Assembly (NCBI GenBank): GCA_017462785.1
Contig: JAFTQJ010000027.1
Coordinates: 1 to 49,339, forward strand
DNA from: Oscillospiraceae bacterium
GTDB lineage: Bacteria; Bacillota; Clostridia; Oscillospirales; Ruminococcaceae
Length of the DNA stretch: 49,339 nucleotides
Reading direction: 5' to 3'
Part shown: piece by piece, positions 49,070 to 49,339 of the stretch
Layout: the number at the start of each line of letters is the position of its first letter
Numbering within the stretch: the first letter of the stretch is position 1
Notes under the pieces: generated by a model
Seen by the model: only the letters and a program-made list of their open reading frames with translations
What the model was told of the DNA's origin: nothing
Databases searched by the model: none
Program-made: the position numbers and the translations under genes

Positions 49070-49195
49070 ATGCAGACGGAAGAACCGACCAAGATCTATG
49101 AGCCAAAGCACAGTGACGCTGCAAGGCTTGCGGAGCTTTCACAGAGTACGGCTCCGGTGAGGGTGTATACGCCGCAGGAGCATAGAGTGCAATAA
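49070..49195 (+). CDS. Small protein of 41 residues
   Basis: Short ORF beginning MQTEEPTKIYEP and ending in the proline- and charge-rich TPQEHRVQ, 12 bases after the CotF-like gene, with AGGGGGC about nine bases upstream. No family is recognised. It is likely a cotranscribed partner or chaperone-like peptide. A 10-bp hairpin follows it directly. Confidence 0.55.
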   Translation: MQTEEPTKIYEPKHSDAARLAELSQSTAPVRVYTPQEHRVQ

Positions 49196-49200
49196 AGGGC

Positions 49201-49223
49201 GGGCAGCTTTGGAAAAGCTGCCC
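49201..49223 (+). terminator. Hairpin after the 41-residue ORF
   Basis: GGGCAGCTTT (49201-49210) pairs with AAAGCTGCCC (49214-49223) around GGA. No T-run follows; the 17-bp repeat head starts at 49225, as at the fba end. Confidence 0.6.
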
Positions 49224-49224
49224 C

Positions 49225-49328
49225 CAGTCTGTCGAAAAACCTTGTTAGGTTCAAAGGACGAAGTCCTTTGGCGGGTTGAGGGTACGCAGTACCCTCGCAA
49301 TATAGCCCCTCCCCCTCTGGGGGAGGGG
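49225..49328 (+). repeat. 104-bp inverted repeat, right arm (modular repeat, copy 3)
   Basis: Perfect inverted copy of 44465-44568. It begins with the head CAGTCTGTCGAAAAACC directly after a gene-end hairpin and continues through the GAA and GCA triloop hairpins into the G/C-rich stem near the window edge. The similarity continues imperfectly to the window end. Confidence 0.9.
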
Positions 49329-49339
49329 TTGGGGTGGGG

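Noticed and set aside
44465-49328. A composite transposon bounded by the 104-bp repeats
   Set aside because: No transposase or integrase gene is inside and no target duplication is visible; only a repeat pair can be claimed.

Overview
The window reads as a chromosomal segment of a cellulosome-forming anaerobic Firmicute of the Ruminococcus flavefaciens / R. champanellensis type (inference). The evidence is four separate secreted proteins carrying type I dockerins (a GH11-CBM22-dockerin-CE4 xylanase/deacetylase, a CBM22-GH10 xylanase, a GH44 glucanase and a DUF4874/DUF4832 protein), the clostridial-type fused PurL, strong AGGAGG ribosome sites, canonical TTGaca/TATAAT promoters with 17-bp spacers, and a base composition that looks GC-moderate (roughly low fifties percent by eye). 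No cohesin or scaffoldin gene, rRNA, tRNA, CRISPR array or transposase was recognised.

Layout. 1-10.6 kb: a modular repeat copy, class II aldolase (fba), a tandem triplet of DUF975 membrane proteins, an ECF sigma/anti-sigma pair, a lipoprotein, the NAD(P)HX repair enzyme, a small membrane protein and the GH11 multidomain enzyme. 10.8-21.7 kb: one tightly coupled plus-strand operon encoding a MoxR-type AAA+ ATPase, a DUF5682 protein, a VWA protein, a double-SWIM zinc-finger protein, a 1129-residue DUF4132/MolR-like protein and a lipoprotein. This matches the uncharacterised E. coli yehL-yehM-yehP-yehQ plus yehI/molR gene set and is the strongest candidate for a poorly described system here. 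21.7-28.5 kb: a dockerin DUF4874/DUF4832 protein downstream of a lipid-anchored barnase-like ribonuclease, a YgjP-like metalloprotein, and the GH10 xylanase. 28.6-36.8 kb: a class A penicillin-binding protein with an EF-hand-like insert, a THUMP RNA methyltransferase, PurL, and a BofC-like small protein.

36.7-40.4 kb: a solitary PglX-type (BREX) DNA methyltransferase behind a 60-residue ORF, facing an XRE repressor with two clear operators, one lying inside the promoter of the opposite unit. 40.4-44.2 kb: GH44 glucanase, an XRE/winged-helix regulator immediately upstream of it on the same strand, and a class D-like sortase. 44.2-49.3 kb: a GT-C-like membrane protein, a NUDIX hydrolase, an orphan Imm53-type immunity protein, a small membrane protein, a helical CotF/ferritin-like protein and a 41-residue ORF, the whole stretch flanked by a perfect 104-bp inverted repeat.

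How the genes fit together: the dockerin enzymes point to breakdown of xylan and beta-glucan at the cell surface, with the sortase and regulators as possible helpers. Housekeeping genes are interleaved. The yeh-like operon and the PglX module look like self-contained accessory systems. A recurring intergenic element, made of a constant 17-bp head followed by C(GNA)G triloop hairpins, sits next to gene ends. All functional calls come from reading motifs; no database search was run.
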